NCBI GenBank assembly: GCA_947599995.1
Contig: CANQFW010000035.1
Coordinates: 1 to 13,417, forward strand
Source of the DNA: an uncultured Clostridia bacterium
GTDB lineage: Bacteria; Bacillota; Clostridia; TANB77; CAG-508
DNA: 13,417 nucleotides
Direction of reading: 5' to 3'
A program made the position numbers and the translations under genes. This document shows, in pieces, positions 13,406 to 13,417 of the stretch (its first letter is position 1; every line of letters starts with the position of its first letter). The notes under the pieces are model-generated. The model saw only the letters and a program-made list of their open reading frames with translations, did not search any database and was not told the origin of the DNA.

Positions 13406-13417
13406 CTATTGACATTT
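13406..13417 (+). promoter_or_regulatory. partial promoter (-35 only) at window end
   Basis: CTATTGACA (13406-13414) contains a consensus TTGACA immediately after the terminator, in the same CTATTGA context as three other promoters in this window. The -10 lies beyond the end, so this is a prediction. Confidence 0.5.

Overview
The window comes from a low-GC, spore-forming member of the Bacillota (Clostridia-like). The evidence is strong A+T bias with ATA, AAA and AGA codons dominating, AGGAGG-type ribosome binding sites, a spoIIA sporulation operon with spoIID, and a ylbF / yqeG / pepP / efp / CD1247-type neighbourhood typical of Firmicutes. All recognisable genes lie on the + strand. I cannot assign a genus; an uncultured gut clostridium would fit but is inference.

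Region 1 (1-2844) is a sporulation block. spoIIAA and spoIIAB overlap by 4 bases, followed by sigF and then spoIID. SpoIIAA (anti-anti-sigma), SpoIIAB (anti-sigma kinase) and SigF form the forespore switch; SpoIID is the engulfment lytic transglycosylase. The sigF reading frame is broken by one extra base at or near 1361, at an in-frame CGG codon that is almost unused elsewhere in the window.

Region 2 (2845-3215) is a 371-base gene-free stretch holding a strong terminator, several stacked inverted repeats (one GC-rich and long-looped), and the promoter of the next operon.

Region 3 (3216-7803) looks like one seven-gene transcript: ylbF, a membrane HEXXH zinc peptidase, yqeG, an A24 prepilin-peptidase-like membrane protease, an M24 Xaa-Pro peptidase, efp, and a zinc-ribbon CD1247-type protein with a second Cys-rich tail.

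Region 4 (7804-13417) is a set of single-gene transcription units: murC (own promoter, own terminator), rnr (with a possible 10-codon coupled leader ORF), pyk (extended -10 promoter), and a 25-codon microprotein gene with its own promoter and terminator. The window ends in the -35 element of the next promoter.

No tRNA, rRNA, CRISPR array, IS element, phage or defence gene was seen. The strongest candidates for new biology are the sigF frameshift at a rare CGG, the orphan microprotein, the hairpin between Shine-Dalgarno and start codon of the zinc peptidase, the coupled rnr leader ORF, and a TAGGAAA-type motif repeated just after terminator hairpins.
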